A DNA stretch of 64,000 nucleotides, taken from NCBI RefSeq assembly GCF_029428675.1, contig NZ_JAJNEL010000001.1, forward strand, positions 5,580,001 through 5,644,000, written 5' to 3'. Both the position numbers and the translations under genes were made by a program. The number at the start of each line of letters is the position of its first letter. The first letter of the stretch is position 1. Source of the DNA: Streptomyces sp. JH14 (GTDB lineage Bacteria; Actinomycetota; Actinomycetes; Streptomycetales; Streptomycetaceae). The notes below the pieces were generated by a model. It was not told the origin of the DNA and searched no databases. It worked only from the letters and a program-made list of their open reading frames with translations. This document shows, one piece after another, positions 51,724-60,247 of the stretch.

Positions 51724-52362
51724 TTGAACCTGCGTAACCACATGACCCGCTACGCCGCGATCACCAGCTTTCTGGGAGCCGCGACCGTGCTGACCGCTCC
51801 TCAGGCCGTGGCCGCGGACGCTCCTACGAACGCCGAATCCGTCAGCAGCACGGTGGGTACGGCCAGGCCGCTCGGCGCGCTCGGTCCGCTCACGGACCTC
51901 GTCATCCAGCGCATCCGCGTGAGCGATGACGTGGCGGCGTCCAAGTTCGGCACCGCCTCGCCCATCGAGGACCCGGTGCGTGAGGCGCAGGTACTGGAGC
52001 AGGTCCGGACCCAGGCCGAGGCCGCCGGGGTGAACCCCGACGCGGCGGTGGCGTTCTTCCAGGACCAGATCACCGCGAGCAAGGCCGTGCAGAAGGGACT
52101 GTTCGCCCGCTGGACCGCTCACCCGGAGGAAGCGCCCACGACGCGCCCCGACCTCGGCCCGATCCGCGAGCAGCTCGACCAACTGACCACCGCCCTGCTC
52201 CAGGAGCTCAAGGACACGCAGGCATGGCGCGAGAAGCCCGTCGCGTGCACGGTGCAGTTGGCCCTGGCCACCGGGTCGGGGGCCGTGCTGGAGCGCCTGG
52301 ACACGCTCCACCGTCAGGCGCTCAGGACGGCGACACACTCCGTGTGCCGCTCCAATGAGTGA
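51724..52362 (+). CDS. Secreted chorismate mutase (AroQ-gamma type)
   Basis: Protein of 212 residues with a signal peptide (about 1-30, ITSFLGAATVLTAPQAVAA). The mature part is a helical AroQ domain: LGPLTDLVIQRIRVSDDVAA, KFGTASPIEDPVREAQVLEQ and VAFFQDQITASKAVQKGLFA supply the usual Arg, Lys, Glu and Gln active-site residues, and a cysteine pair near the C-terminus is typical of the exported Mycobacterium enzyme. It converts chorismate to prephenate outside the cytoplasm, for reasons not understood. A TTG at 51724 with GAGG upstream is the better start; ATG 51742 has no ribosome site. Confidence 0.85.
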   Translation: MNLRNHMTRYAAITSFLGAATVLTAPQAVAADAPTNAESVSSTVGTARPLGALGPLTDLVIQRIRVSDDVAASKFGTASPIEDPVREAQVLEQVRTQAEAAGVNPDAAVAFFQDQITASKAVQKGLFARWTAHPEEAPTTRPDLGPIREQLDQLTTALLQELKDTQAWREKPVACTVQLALATGSGAVLERLDTLHRQALRTATHSVCRSNE

Positions 52363-52450
52363 CAGGACGACACCGAGCGTTTTCCAACCTGCCCCGGACC
52401 AGCGCCAGTTGGTCCGGGGACGGGACCCCCGGGGGAGAGAGAACGAACAC

Positions 52451-53175
52451 GTGAACGCTGAATCACCGGAAGGTCGGGGTGCTCCTGTCGGGCGGCGGGT
52501 CTTCCTCGGCACGCTGGGGCTTGGTGCGCTCGGCGTCGTCGCCGTTCCCGGTCTGCAGCGTGGCACGGAAGCGTTGCTCGGCGGCACGGTGGGACTGGAT
52601 CCCACCGGGCTGACGGGGCTGTCCCGAACGGAGGGGGCTTCCGCCACTACTCGGTCACCTCGTCCGTGCCGCACAAGGACGCCGAGACCTACCGGCTCAC
52701 CGTCGACGGTCTGGTCGACCGCCCCGCGACCTACACCCTGGCCGATCTCAGGGCACTGCCCCAGACCCGTATGGTGCGTGACGTCCAGTGCGTCACCGGG
52801 TGGCGTGTCCCCGGCACCCCCTTCGAAGGGGTACGCCTGTCCCACCTCCTGGATGCGGCGGGAGTGCGCTCCACGGCCGGCGCGGTCCGCTTCACCTGCT
52901 TCGACGGCTCATACACGGATAGCCTCACCCTCGAACAGGCGCGCCGGGCGGACGTCCTGGTCGCCCTGTGCATGCAGGACAAGGACATCGGCCACTCCCG
53001 CGGCGGCCCTGTACGCCTCTACGTGGCACCCATGTACTTCTACAAATCCGCCAAGTGGCTCTCCGGTATCACCGTCACGAGGAACGTGGAACCGGGCTAC
53101 TGGAAGGAGCGCGGCTACGACATCGACGCCTGGGTGGGCCGATCGAACGGACGGGACGATGAGCCGACGACCTGA
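52451..53175 (+). pseudogene. MsrP/YedY-like molybdopterin oxidoreductase, frameshifted
   Basis: The first frame gives a twin-Arg-type leader (GRRVFLGTLGLGALGVVAVP) and runs to about 52620. From about 52620 the next frame carries the molybdopterin domain: GGGFRHYSVTSSVPHKD, LADLRALPQTRM, then VQCVTGWRVPGTPF with the Mo-ligand Cys, and GGPVRLYVAPMYFYKSAKWL. One missing base near 52620 (ctgctcccg read as ctgtcccg) explains the break. The family repairs or reduces oxidised sulfur compounds in the periplasm and pairs with a cytochrome b. GTG 52451 is the likely start. Confidence 0.8.
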
Positions 53176-53460
53176 CCCTCCGCAGACGGCCACGCGCATA
53201 CGGCGGTTCAGCGCGGCCGAGCGCTGGGCCCACCGCGCGACGGCCGTACTGATGGGCGTGTGCGTCGTGACCGCGGCCTTCCTGTACATCCCCGCCTTCG
53301 CCGAACTCGTCGGCCGCCGCGCCCTCGTGGCCACCGTGCACCAGTGGGCGGGAGTCGCTCTCCCCATCCCGGTCCTGGCCGCTCTCGGCTCCCGCGCGCT
53401 GCGCGCCGACCTGACCCTGCTCAATCGCGTTCCGGCGGTGGACCGGGCGGCCGCGCCGGG
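53159..53460 (+). pseudogene. Cytochrome b/b6-domain protein, truncated at its C-terminus
   Basis: From ATG 53159, overlapping the MsrP-like gene by 17 nt, the frame gives RIRRFSAAERWAHRATAVLM, VTAAFLYIPAFAELVGRR, TVHQWAGVALPIPVLAAL and ADLTLLNRV, the first two helices and heme-His region of a membrane cytochrome b partner. Homology stops at about residue 95 of an expected 190-210; the frame then runs antisense into the TetR gene. The gene therefore looks cut by a recombination event. Confidence 0.75.
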
Positions 53461-53472
53461 CGACGCGGCCAG

Positions 53473-54057
53473 TCAGGCGGAGCGGGCCCGGAGAATTCCT
53501 TCGACGCCCTGCAGGAAGGTCTCGGAGACCATCTCAGGGTCGGAGAGGCACCCGGAGGCCATGGCGCCGTCCCGCAGCATGACGAGATGCCGGCCGGCGG
53601 GTCCGGCAGGTGCGTCGCCGGTCTGGGCCAGCAGTCCCGTGACTGTCTCCAGGAACCACTGCCGGTGGGCCAGGACGGCATGGTGGACCGGGTGGTCCGG
53701 GTCGGGATACTCGGCCGCCGCGTTGAGGAAGGCGCATCCGCGGAATCCCGGGGACCGGATCCCCGCGGTGATGGTCCGGCACACGGCGCGGACCTTGTCG
53801 GCCCCCGACTGCTCGCCCGCCTGGGCCGCCTCGGCCTGCGCCCGGAGTTCCCGGTCGGCCTGCTGGAGGTAGGCGAGGACGAGTTCTTCCTTACCGGTGA
53901 AGTGGCGGTACATCGTGGCACGGGTGACCTGCGCCTCGGCGACGATCCGGTCGATGCCCACGGAGTGGATCCCCTCGGCGTAGAAGATCCTTGTCGCTGT
54001 GTTGAGCAGCCGCGCTCGCGCTTCCGACGTGCCGCTTCCTCGTGTCCTCTGAGCCAT
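53473..54057 (-). CDS. TetR-family regulator, paralog 2
   Basis: Regulator of 194 residues. Helix-turn-helix SVGIDRIVAEAQVTRATMYR and ligand-domain block PGFRGCAFLNAAAEYPDPDH with LAHRQWFLETVTGLLAQ, nearly the same as the TetR at 48427-49068. Its upstream region has AGAACGATCGGTC (54084-54096), one base different from the paralog's operators. Cross-regulation between the two loci is likely. Its 3' end touches the truncated cytochrome b gene. Confidence 0.92.
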   Translation of the reverse strand: MAQRTRGSGTSEARARLLNTATRIFYAEGIHSVGIDRIVAEAQVTRATMYRHFTGKEELVLAYLQQADRELRAQAEAAQAGEQSGADKVRAVCRTITAGIRSPGFRGCAFLNAAAEYPDPDHPVHHAVLAHRQWFLETVTGLLAQTGDAPAGPAGRHLVMLRDGAMASGCLSDPEMVSETFLQGVEGILRARSA

Positions 54058-54083
54058 GCGACCAGGTTAGCGAATAGCAAGAG

Positions 54084-54096
54084 AGAACGATCGGTC
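54084..54096. promoter_or_regulatory. TetR operator half related to 49095-49154
   Basis: AGAACGATCGGTC, 12 of 13 bases identical to the two operators of the paralogous TetR locus, located just upstream of the TetR start at 54057. Confidence 0.65.
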
Positions 54097-54399
54097 TCCC
54101 TGGTCGAACCGCTGTAGGCATGACCGATCCACGCAGCCCGACGGGAAACTTCACCAGCAACCTTGCCCACCTCCTCGGCCACGACCCGACCGGACGCGAC
54201 ACCCCCGCCCTGGCCGAGAACGGAGGTTCGTCGGGTGGCGCGGAGCCGCAGTACCCGGCGCCGCGATCGCGTGCACGAACGGGAACCCCCTCGCCAGGGG
54301 CGGAGTTGGACAACAACTTCCAAGGCCGACCGCTCGTCACCATGGCCTCATTCCGGCGACTTGAGCATCTCCTGAAGGATGCGCCGCAGCTCGGTGCGG

Positions 54400-54567
54400 T
54401 CCTGCGAAGCCGAGTGCGACGTACCGGGCGAACTCGCCTCGCAACTGCTGCTGATCGACGGAGTCTCCGCACGGGTGCTCGTACACGGACCCGGCCAGGC
54501 AACCGAAGCCACGGCAGCTGCCGGGCACGCCGCAGCGGCGCTCCTCACGGCTGCCCCGGCGTCATGA
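54400..54567 (+). pseudogene. TetR C-terminal relic
   Basis: Open frame ending in TGA 54567 with DVPGELASQLLLIDGVSARV then HGPGQATEATAAAGHAAAAL, which is the last helix pair of a TetR ligand-binding domain. The DNA-binding half is absent. Its stop overlaps the start of the YczE-like gene (ATGA), the normal operon join of such pairs. The preceding 54097-54399 holds no supported gene. Confidence 0.55.
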
Positions 54568-54985
54568 CCAGTCCTAAGGACCGCCCAGGGCAGCGATCGA
54601 TGCGGCTCGCACTGGGCCTGGCCCTGTACGGGATGAGCCTCGCCATGCTGGTGAAAGCCGACTTCGGCGCCGAATCGTGGACTGTGTTCACCCAGGGTCT
54701 CTCGCGGGTCACCGGGTTTTCCCTGGGCCAGACCACCATCGTCATCTCACTGGCACTCCTGGCCCTGTGGGGCCTCCTGCGCCAGCGCCCCGGCGTGGGC
54801 ACGGCCGCGAACGCGTTGCTGGTGGGCCCGTTTCTGGATCTGGGGATCGCCTGGATCCCCACACCGGACTCTTGGGGCGTGCGCGTGCTGTTCCTGGCGA
54901 TGTCCGTGGCCGGCATCGAGGTGACGGTGCTCTTCGCCGGCTGGCCGCTGCGCGGCACCGTTTCCTTTCAGAAATCCGTGGCTTC
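54564..54985 (+). pseudogene. YczE-like membrane protein, truncated
   Basis: From ATG 54564 the frame gives RLALGLALYGMSLAMLVKAD, SWTVFTQGLSRVTGFSLGQT, LLVGPFLDLGIAWIPTPDSW and VRVLFLAMSVAGIEVTVLFA, the first four helices of a YczE/YitT-type membrane protein. Homology ends near 54985, before the C-terminal helices; 54986-55169 holds no supported gene. Confidence 0.7.
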
Positions 54986-55169
54986 CTGCTTCGTCGCGCT
55001 GGACTGGACACGTCCCGGTGTTACCTGCACTCCACAGCATCGCCGTGCTGTTCCGCTTCTACGCGAAGATCCTCCGGGTGAGCAGTCCCGCTCGAACCTC
55101 AGGACGCATTCGCAGCGCCAGCGGTGTAAGGGGTGGAACGGCAAAGCCAATTCAAGAACCGAGAGCAGA

Positions 55170-55838
55170 TCAGCCGCTTTCCGGTGCGTCGATCCGGGAC
55201 ATGCCTTCGATGAGGGCCGTGAGCACGCGGGTGAGCCGGGGTTCGAAGTCGACGAGGGCGTGCCCCAGCCGGGGGTCCGAGCGGTAGAGCTCCTCGACCT
55301 CTTCGCCGGGGGTGGAGATCTGCCACATCGCTCCGGCCAGGCTGGTCGCGGCGGCGACGAGATCGACACCGTCGCTCTCGGTCAGCTGGGGGAGGGTGTG
55401 GCGGAGAACGGTGATGATGGCGTCGAGTTCTGTGAGGGTTATCAGCTTGAACTCGCGCACCGACTCGATCGAGACGTTGCGCTCCAGGTTCATCGGCGCC
55501 TGTGCGAGCAGGTCGCAGAACATGCCGCGCTCGGCGAGCGTGCCGGCGAAGACTCCAGCGACGGCCGCCGGGGACGGATCCTTCAGGGATTCCAGGGCGT
55601 GGCGGACGGCGGCGGACCAGTCGCGCCAGCCCTCAGCGGTCAGCCGCAGGAAGATCTGCTCGCGGGTCTCGAAGTACCTCAGCAGTGCCGACTTGTGCAT
55701 GTCGACCGCGTCCGCGATGTCGGTCAGCGTGATCCGCCGGATGCCCTGCTGGTGAGCCAGCCCGCGCGCCGCGTCGAGGATCGCCGACTCGCGGGCCAGT
55801 TTCGCTTCCTTGCTGCGTGCTCGCTGGAACTCCGGCAT
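55170..55838 (-). CDS. TetR-family regulator
   Basis: Regulator of 222 residues with helix-turn-helix ITLTDIADAVDMHKSALLRY and a longer ligand domain (MFCDLLAQAPMNLERNVSIE, FKLITLTELDAIITVL). It is divergent from an SDR, and a 21-bp palindrome at 55860-55880 lies between the two starts, a clear candidate operator that would control both. Confidence 0.92.
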   Translation of the reverse strand: MPEFQRARSKEAKLARESAILDAARGLAHQQGIRRITLTDIADAVDMHKSALLRYFETREQIFLRLTAEGWRDWSAAVRHALESLKDPSPAAVAGVFAGTLAERGMFCDLLAQAPMNLERNVSIESVREFKLITLTELDAIITVLRHTLPQLTESDGVDLVAAATSLAGAMWQISTPGEEVEELYRSDPRLGHALVDFEPRLTRVLTALIEGMSRIDAPESG

Positions 55839-55859
55839 GCGGCCAGCCTAGCGCAACCT

Positions 55860-55880
55860 CGTTGCGTTATTAACGCAACG
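55860..55880. promoter_or_regulatory. Perfect TetR operator palindrome
   Basis: CGTTGCGTTA (55860-55869) and TAACGCAACG (55871-55880) with a single central T. It lies between the TetR start (55838) and the SDR start (55897), so it probably overlaps both promoters. Confidence 0.85.
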
Positions 55881-55896
55881 GTGTTTCACTAGAAAC

Positions 55897-56766
55897 ATGC
55901 AGCAGAAATGGTTCATCACAGGCTCCTCCCGCGGTTTCGGTCGCTCCCTTGTGCGCGCGGCCCTCGCGGCCGGCGACACGGTCGCGGCGACCGCCCGCCG
56001 GCCCGAGCAGCTCGACGACCTCGTCGCCGAATACGGAGACCGGATTATCACCCTTCCCCTCGACGTCACCGATCCCGACGCGGCGCGGACCGCCCTCGAC
56101 GCCGCCCGGGAGCGGTTCGGCCGGGTCGACGTGATCGTCAACAACGCCGGCTACGCGAACATCGCCCCCATCGAGACCGGCGACGAGGACGACTTCCGTA
56201 CACAGTTCGAGACGAACTTCTGGGGCGTCTACAACGTCTCCCGCGCCGCCGTACCCCTCCTGCGCGAGCAGGGCGGCGGGCTGATCATCCAGTTCTCGTC
56301 GATCGGCGGGCGGGTGGGCGGATCGCCGGGCCTGGGCAGCTACCAAGCGGCCAAGTTCGCGATCGACGGCTTCAGCCGGGTCCTGCGGACGGAGACCGAG
56401 CCCTTCGGGATCAAGGTCATGCTCGTCGAGCCCAGCGGCTTCAGGACCGACTGGGCCGGAGCCTCGATGACGGTGCACGACGTCCCCGAGCAGTACCGGT
56501 CGACTGTCGGAGCCATGAACGACACCGTGCGGCAGAGCAACGCCGGCCAGGCCGGAGACCCCGACCGTGCCGGCGAGATCCTGGTCCAGGTGGCGAAGCG
56601 TAACGACATCCCCACCAATCTCCCCCTGGGTGTCAACGCCGCCGAGATGTCTCTCGCCCAGGACGAGCGACTGCTCGAACAGGACCGGCGCTGGGCCGCG
56701 GTCAGCCGCTCGGCCGACTTCGCCGAGCCCTACCCCGTTCCCTTCCCTGCCGACATCTCCGCCTGA
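55897..56766 (+). CDS. Short-chain dehydrogenase/reductase
   Basis: SDR of 289 residues with ITGSSRGFGRSLVRAAL (cofactor loop), NNAG (VNNAGYANIAP), catalytic Ser region and YQAAK (about residue 150). It belongs to the longer-tailed SDR group, with C-terminal additions after the LVEPSGFRTDWAG motif. The start ATG 55897 lies 17 nt after the TetR operator, so repression by steric block is likely. The substrate is unknown. Confidence 0.92.
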   Translation: MQQKWFITGSSRGFGRSLVRAALAAGDTVAATARRPEQLDDLVAEYGDRIITLPLDVTDPDAARTALDAARERFGRVDVIVNNAGYANIAPIETGDEDDFRTQFETNFWGVYNVSRAAVPLLREQGGGLIIQFSSIGGRVGGSPGLGSYQAAKFAIDGFSRVLRTETEPFGIKVMLVEPSGFRTDWAGASMTVHDVPEQYRSTVGAMNDTVRQSNAGQAGDPDRAGEILVQVAKRNDIPTNLPLGVNAAEMSLAQDERLLEQDRRWAAVSRSADFAEPYPVPFPADISA

Positions 56767-56874
56767 ACGGCGCCCGTTCAAGCACCGGCCATGGCGATCG
56801 GCCCCAGTTCGTTCTCCTTGCCGGCGTGGCTGGTCCGGACGCTGAGGAAGGAGCCGATCGCGGCGTCCAACGCA

Positions 56875-57445
56875 TCACAGTCCAGGCGGGCCCGCAGTCG
56901 GCGCACGGTGCCCGGATGCAGAACGGGCCGGCAGTTCCTTGTCCAGCCGCTCCTCGACTACCTTCCGCCAGGGACCCGAGGGTGCGTTGTCGGCGACGCC
57001 GGCCCATGTGCCTCCGCCATGTCGGGATCGATGAACAGGCTGTCGAGGTACGTATCAAAGTCGTCGGCGATCTTCGTAAAGACATGGCTGCCGAGATACC
57101 CAGGCCAGGAAATGACGTGGACGAACGCGTGCAGTTGACCGTGTGTGGCCGGGTTGAGGTCCGGGAAGAGGGTGTCGTTGCCGGCATTGCGAGCGATGGG
57201 CAACAGCCCGGTCAGTGACACCTTCTGCGCAATCCACCAGTCGCGACTGTGCAGGTACTCGCCCAGAAGAGTGCCCAAGCCGTACTCCCCGCCGGCGTCA
57301 CGACCCAGTTGATGAAGGTCGTCGAAGCTCTGGAGCGGTTCCGGTTCGCACGCCGGCACACGGACCGAGTAGTCCAGCCATGCTCCACCCGCCGCTTCAA
57401 GGAAGGAGCGGTACGCGGGCGACAGGGGCAGCCCGATCTCCCGTT
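56875..57445 (-). pseudogene. SMI1/KNR4-family protein relic
   Basis: One frame gives AKREIGLPLSPAYRSFLEAA, GGAWLDYSVRVPACEPEPLQ, GGEYGLGTLLGEYLHSRDWW and TKIADDFDTYLDSLFIDPD, a SMI1/KNR4-like fold common in contact-toxin immunity proteins. A frameshift near 57005 moves the end (WAGVADNAPSGPWRKVVEER, LDKELP) to another frame, and the N-terminus is lost where the ester-cyclase fragment begins. Confidence 0.65.
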
Positions 57446-57468
57446 TCGCCAGTGGTCTCCGCGGGGCC

Positions 57469-57675
57469 GTGGAGGCGGTTCATCGGCACGGTCGCGATCA
57501 CGCCCGCGCGCAGCAGCTGTTCGTCACCTCCGCGAAGGAGTGGTTCGGCGTCGCCCCGACCTGCGAAACGATCGAGTACGCCGAGCACTCCTTCCACAAG
57601 GTCCGTGACGGACGCTTCTACGAGATGAACTACCTGATCGACGCTCAGGCCGTACAGCGACAACTCGGAATGTGA
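57469..57675 (+). pseudogene. SnoaL-like ester cyclase C-terminal fragment
   Basis: The frame gives LFVTSAKEWFGVAPTCETIE then YAEHSFHKVRDGRFYEMNYL and IDAQAVQRQLGM, the last 60 residues of a SnoaL-like protein. The N-terminal two thirds are missing. It resembles the intact gene at 63504-63896 (KEWLGVPPS..VEYAIYRVSDGRF). The gap 57676-57804 has nothing notable. Confidence 0.65.
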
Positions 57676-57804
57676 CGCCCGGAACCGACCCTCGCCCCAC
57701 CCGAAGTCACCGCACCTCCGAGAGCCCGGCCGCCGGCCGGGCTCTCGTCGAGTGTCGACTGTGTCGCGACTCGGATCTCGTCCGTGTCCCCGGAGAGGTA
57801 CCGC

Positions 57805-58605
57805 CTACAGGCGCTCGCCGCCGGTGGCGTCGATGATTTGGCCCGTGATCCACCGGGCGTCGTGGGAGGCGAGAAGGGCGACGACGTCGCCGACGTCGGT
57901 GGGATCGCCCATGCGGCGGAGGGCGCGGTCCGCGACGCGGCCGGCGATGGCCTCGGAGTTGCCGCGCAACCAGTCGGCGTTCATGTCGGTGTCGGTGGTG
58001 CCGGGGCGGATGGCGTTGACGGTGATGCCGCGTGGGCCGAGGTGCTGGGCGAGCGGGAGCGTGAGAGCTTCGAGGGCTCCCTTGGTCATGGTGTATCCGA
58101 TGATGCCGGGGCCGGGGACGCGGGTGGCGCCTGAGGAGACGTTCACCACGCGTCCGCCGTCAGCCAGGCGCGGCAGGGCGGCCTTGATGATCAGGAACGG
58201 CGCGGTGGAGTTGACGTGCTGCTGGCGGATGAAGTCCTCGGCGGCGGTGTCCTCGATGAGGGCGTTCACGACGATCGCAGCGTTGTTCACCAGCACCCGC
58301 ACGGGCGCGTCGCGCAACGCGCCCGCGGCCGCGTCGTAGGAAGCCCAGAAGGCGGTGCCGGTGTCGGGTTCGGCCAGGTCGGCGGCGAAGGAGAACGCCG
58401 TGCCGCCGGCCGCGGTGATCTTCTCGACGACGTCGGCCGCGGCGGCCGAGTCCTGGCGGTAGTGAACTGCGACGGTGTACCCCTCGGCGCCGAGACGGCC
58501 GGCGATGGCCGCCCCGATGCCGCGGCTGGCGCCGGTGACAACAGCGATGCCGTCGGACTCACGGGCGTCGAGCGCTTCGATGTCGTGCAGGTCGGTGTCA
58601 GACAT
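57805..58605 (-). CDS. Short-chain dehydrogenase/reductase (FabG-like)
   Basis: SDR of 266 residues with VVTGASRGIGAAIAGRL, NNAA (VNNAAIVVNAL), catalytic Ser (VVNVSSGAT) and YTMTK (about residue 170), and a C-terminus WITGQIIDATGGERL. ATG 58605 is preferred because GGAAGG lies upstream; the longer frame to 58770 runs through an operator-like palindrome. A 26-bp palindrome at 58714-58739 lies in its promoter region and resembles another at 59132-59153, before the divergent TetR gene. Confidence 0.9.
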   Translation of the reverse strand: MSDTDLHDIEALDARESDGIAVVTGASRGIGAAIAGRLGAEGYTVAVHYRQDSAAAADVVEKITAAGGTAFSFAADLAEPDTGTAFWASYDAAAGALRDAPVRVLVNNAAIVVNALIEDTAAEDFIRQQHVNSTAPFLIIKAALPRLADGGRVVNVSSGATRVPGPGIIGYTMTKGALEALTLPLAQHLGPRGITVNAIRPGTTDTDMNADWLRGNSEAIAGRVADRALRRMGDPTDVGDVVALLASHDARWITGQIIDATGGERL

Positions 58606-58713
58606 GATGCCTTCCTGTCGCCCGGGATCGGGCGGTACTGGGTGCTGATGACGTGCGAGGCTCCCGCGCTCTTGTCGCGGCAGCTGTCGCGGAGGGAGAA
58701 CCTCGACTCCCCG

Positions 58714-58739
58714 ACTTCTATTCCGAGCGGAATAGAAGT
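58714..58739. promoter_or_regulatory. Perfect 12-bp-arm palindrome upstream of SDR
   Basis: ACTTCTATTCCG (58714-58725) and CGGAATAGAAGT (58728-58739) with a 2-nt centre. It shares TTCTATTCCG with the imperfect site before the TetR gene at 59132, so it is probably that regulator's main operator. Confidence 0.85.
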
Positions 58740-58829
58740 TATCGCGCGTGCGACGCGGGTCGTGTCGCACGCGGCCCGGGAAACCGCCGACAGCAGGTGC
58801 CGACGCGCCGAGGTGGGACGGGCCGAACC

Positions 58830-59007
58830 CAGGTCCGGCGCCGCGTCGCCGTGCTCCTTCGGCTCCGCGATGACGTCGTCCCGCGTGACCGACCGGCCGT
58901 CCTCGGTGAGCTCATCGCGAATGAACTCGGTCATTCGATCGAACTCATGGGCGTTGAGCGCCTGGATGCAACGCTCTGAAGACTTCGCGTATCTCCTTCT
59001 CGGACAT
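58830..59007 (-). pseudogene. SnoaL-like ester cyclase N-terminal relic
   Basis: From ATG 59007 the minus strand reads MSEKEIREVFRA, then in the next frame CIQALNAHEFDRMTEFIRDE, LTEDGRSVTRDDVIAE. This is the N-terminal third of a SnoaL-like ester cyclase, like ALNAHELDGLDEFIADD in the intact gene at 63504. It has a one-base frameshift near 58970 and loses homology after about 60 codons. Confidence 0.6.
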
Positions 59008-59131
59008 GCCGGCCTCTGTGTCGCCCCGAACCGCGGAGTGCGTGCACTCGGACGGTGATTGACCTGCTACGACGCCTTCCGTGAACCTCCGTGGCGACTG
59101 CCGTCGTGGGCGGGAATCGAGGGCGCAAGAT

Positions 59132-59153
59132 TTCTATTCCGATCGGTACAGAA
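59132..59153. promoter_or_regulatory. Imperfect TetR operator related to 58714-58739
   Basis: TTCTATTCCG (59132-59141) and CGGTACAGAA (59144-59153), two mismatches from perfect symmetry. A second short palindrome GTGGAG/CTCCAC is at 59177-59192. Both lie just upstream of the TetR start. Confidence 0.7.
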
Positions 59154-59218
59154 TTCACTGTCGATCGCTGCTCGGGGTGGAGTACGCTCCACACATGGCT
59201 GGTTCGCGGAGCGTTGTC

Positions 59219-59836
59219 ATGGGGCGGCCTCGGGAGTTCGATATCGACGAGGCGCTTGAGCGCGCCATGCAGGTGTTCTGGGAACGGGGATACGAGGGGG
59301 TCAGCCTCACCGATCTGACCAAGGCCATGGGCATCACGAAGCCAAGCCTGTACGCAGCCTTCGGCGACAAGAAGGAGCTGTTCCGCAAAGCTCTGGAGCG
59401 CTACACCGAGGGCCCTGCCGACTACGGGACGCGCGCCCTGGAGGAGCCGACCGCACGAGGGGTGGTCGAGGCGATGCTCCGCGGAGCGGTTCGGACCACG
59501 ACGCGTCCCGGCGGCCCTGCGGGATGCTTGGGCGTGCAGGTCGCGCTGGCGTCGAGCGAAGCGGGGCGGCCCGCGCACGACATGCTGGTCGAGTGGCGGA
59601 ACGCTTCGGCTCTACGCCTTGAGGAGCGTTTCCAGCGGGCCGTCGACGAGAACGATCTGCCGCGCGACGCCGACCCTCGACGGCTCGCCCGATACATCAT
59701 GACGGTGACGTTCGGCATCGCCGTCCAGGCCGCCAGCGGCCTCGGCCGCGACGAACTCCAGGACATCGCCGACATGGCACTGGAGTGCTGGCTGCCAAAT
59801 GGCGTGCGACGGACGCACACGGGGCGTTCCGGCTAG
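59219..59836 (+). CDS. TetR-family regulator
   Basis: Regulator of 205 residues beginning MGRPREFDIDEALERAMQVF, with helix-turn-helix SLTDLTKAMGITKPSLYAAF and GDKKELFRKAL, and a C-terminal domain with GGPAGCLGVQVALASSEAG. This is the group that often controls divergent SDR or flavin genes. ATG 59219 has GGAG 7 nt upstream; ATG 59195 is an alternative. The operators at 59132 and 58714 suggest autoregulation and control of the SDR at 57805. Confidence 0.9.
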   Translation: MGRPREFDIDEALERAMQVFWERGYEGVSLTDLTKAMGITKPSLYAAFGDKKELFRKALERYTEGPADYGTRALEEPTARGVVEAMLRGAVRTTTRPGGPAGCLGVQVALASSEAGRPAHDMLVEWRNASALRLEERFQRAVDENDLPRDADPRRLARYIMTVTFGIAVQAASGLGRDELQDIADMALECWLPNGVRRTHTGRSG

Positions 59837-59953
59837 TACTACGCAGCTAGATCTGACCGATCTGGAGGCGCAGGCGCCGTGAGGCACGGTCAGACGGCCA
59901 GCTGGGGGACGACGCTTGCCGCGCTCTCCCGCGGCCTGCCGCTCGTCTACGAA

Positions 59954-60165
59954 CCGGGCGAGCTTGTGCATCTTCCCGATGGCGACCCTCGCCAGCTATC
60001 CCGAAGCCCGCCAGGCCCTCCAAGTCGTGCGTTGCAGGAAGGACTTCACCAGCGGCAAGCTCACCATCGAGCGCGTCCACCTGATCACCAGCCTGCCGCC
60101 CGGCATCGCGAGCGGCACCCAACTCGCCGCCTGGATCCGAGAGCGTGCCTGTACTGCGTTCGCCC
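59954..60165 (+). pseudogene. ISAs1-like transposase relic
   Basis: The frame gives LASYPEARQALQVVRCRKDF, TSGKLTIERVHLITSLPPG then ASGTQLAAWIRE, a short internal segment of an ISAs1-family transposase (the RRxxxGKxTIERVYxITSL region). Both ends are absent and no inverted repeats are seen. The rest of 59837-60247 has no supported gene. Confidence 0.65.
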
Positions 60166-60247
60166 CTACCCGAACAGGCACACTCTGCCTGGTTTCGTGC
60201 CACCCCACGCCGGCCGCCAGGGTCTCCGCGAAGCCGGCCAAGAACAT

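Noticed and set aside
48353..54305. A complete composite transposon bounded by the two TetR genes
   Set aside because: The duplicated regulators lie in the same orientation and no transposase or terminal inverted repeat accompanies them.
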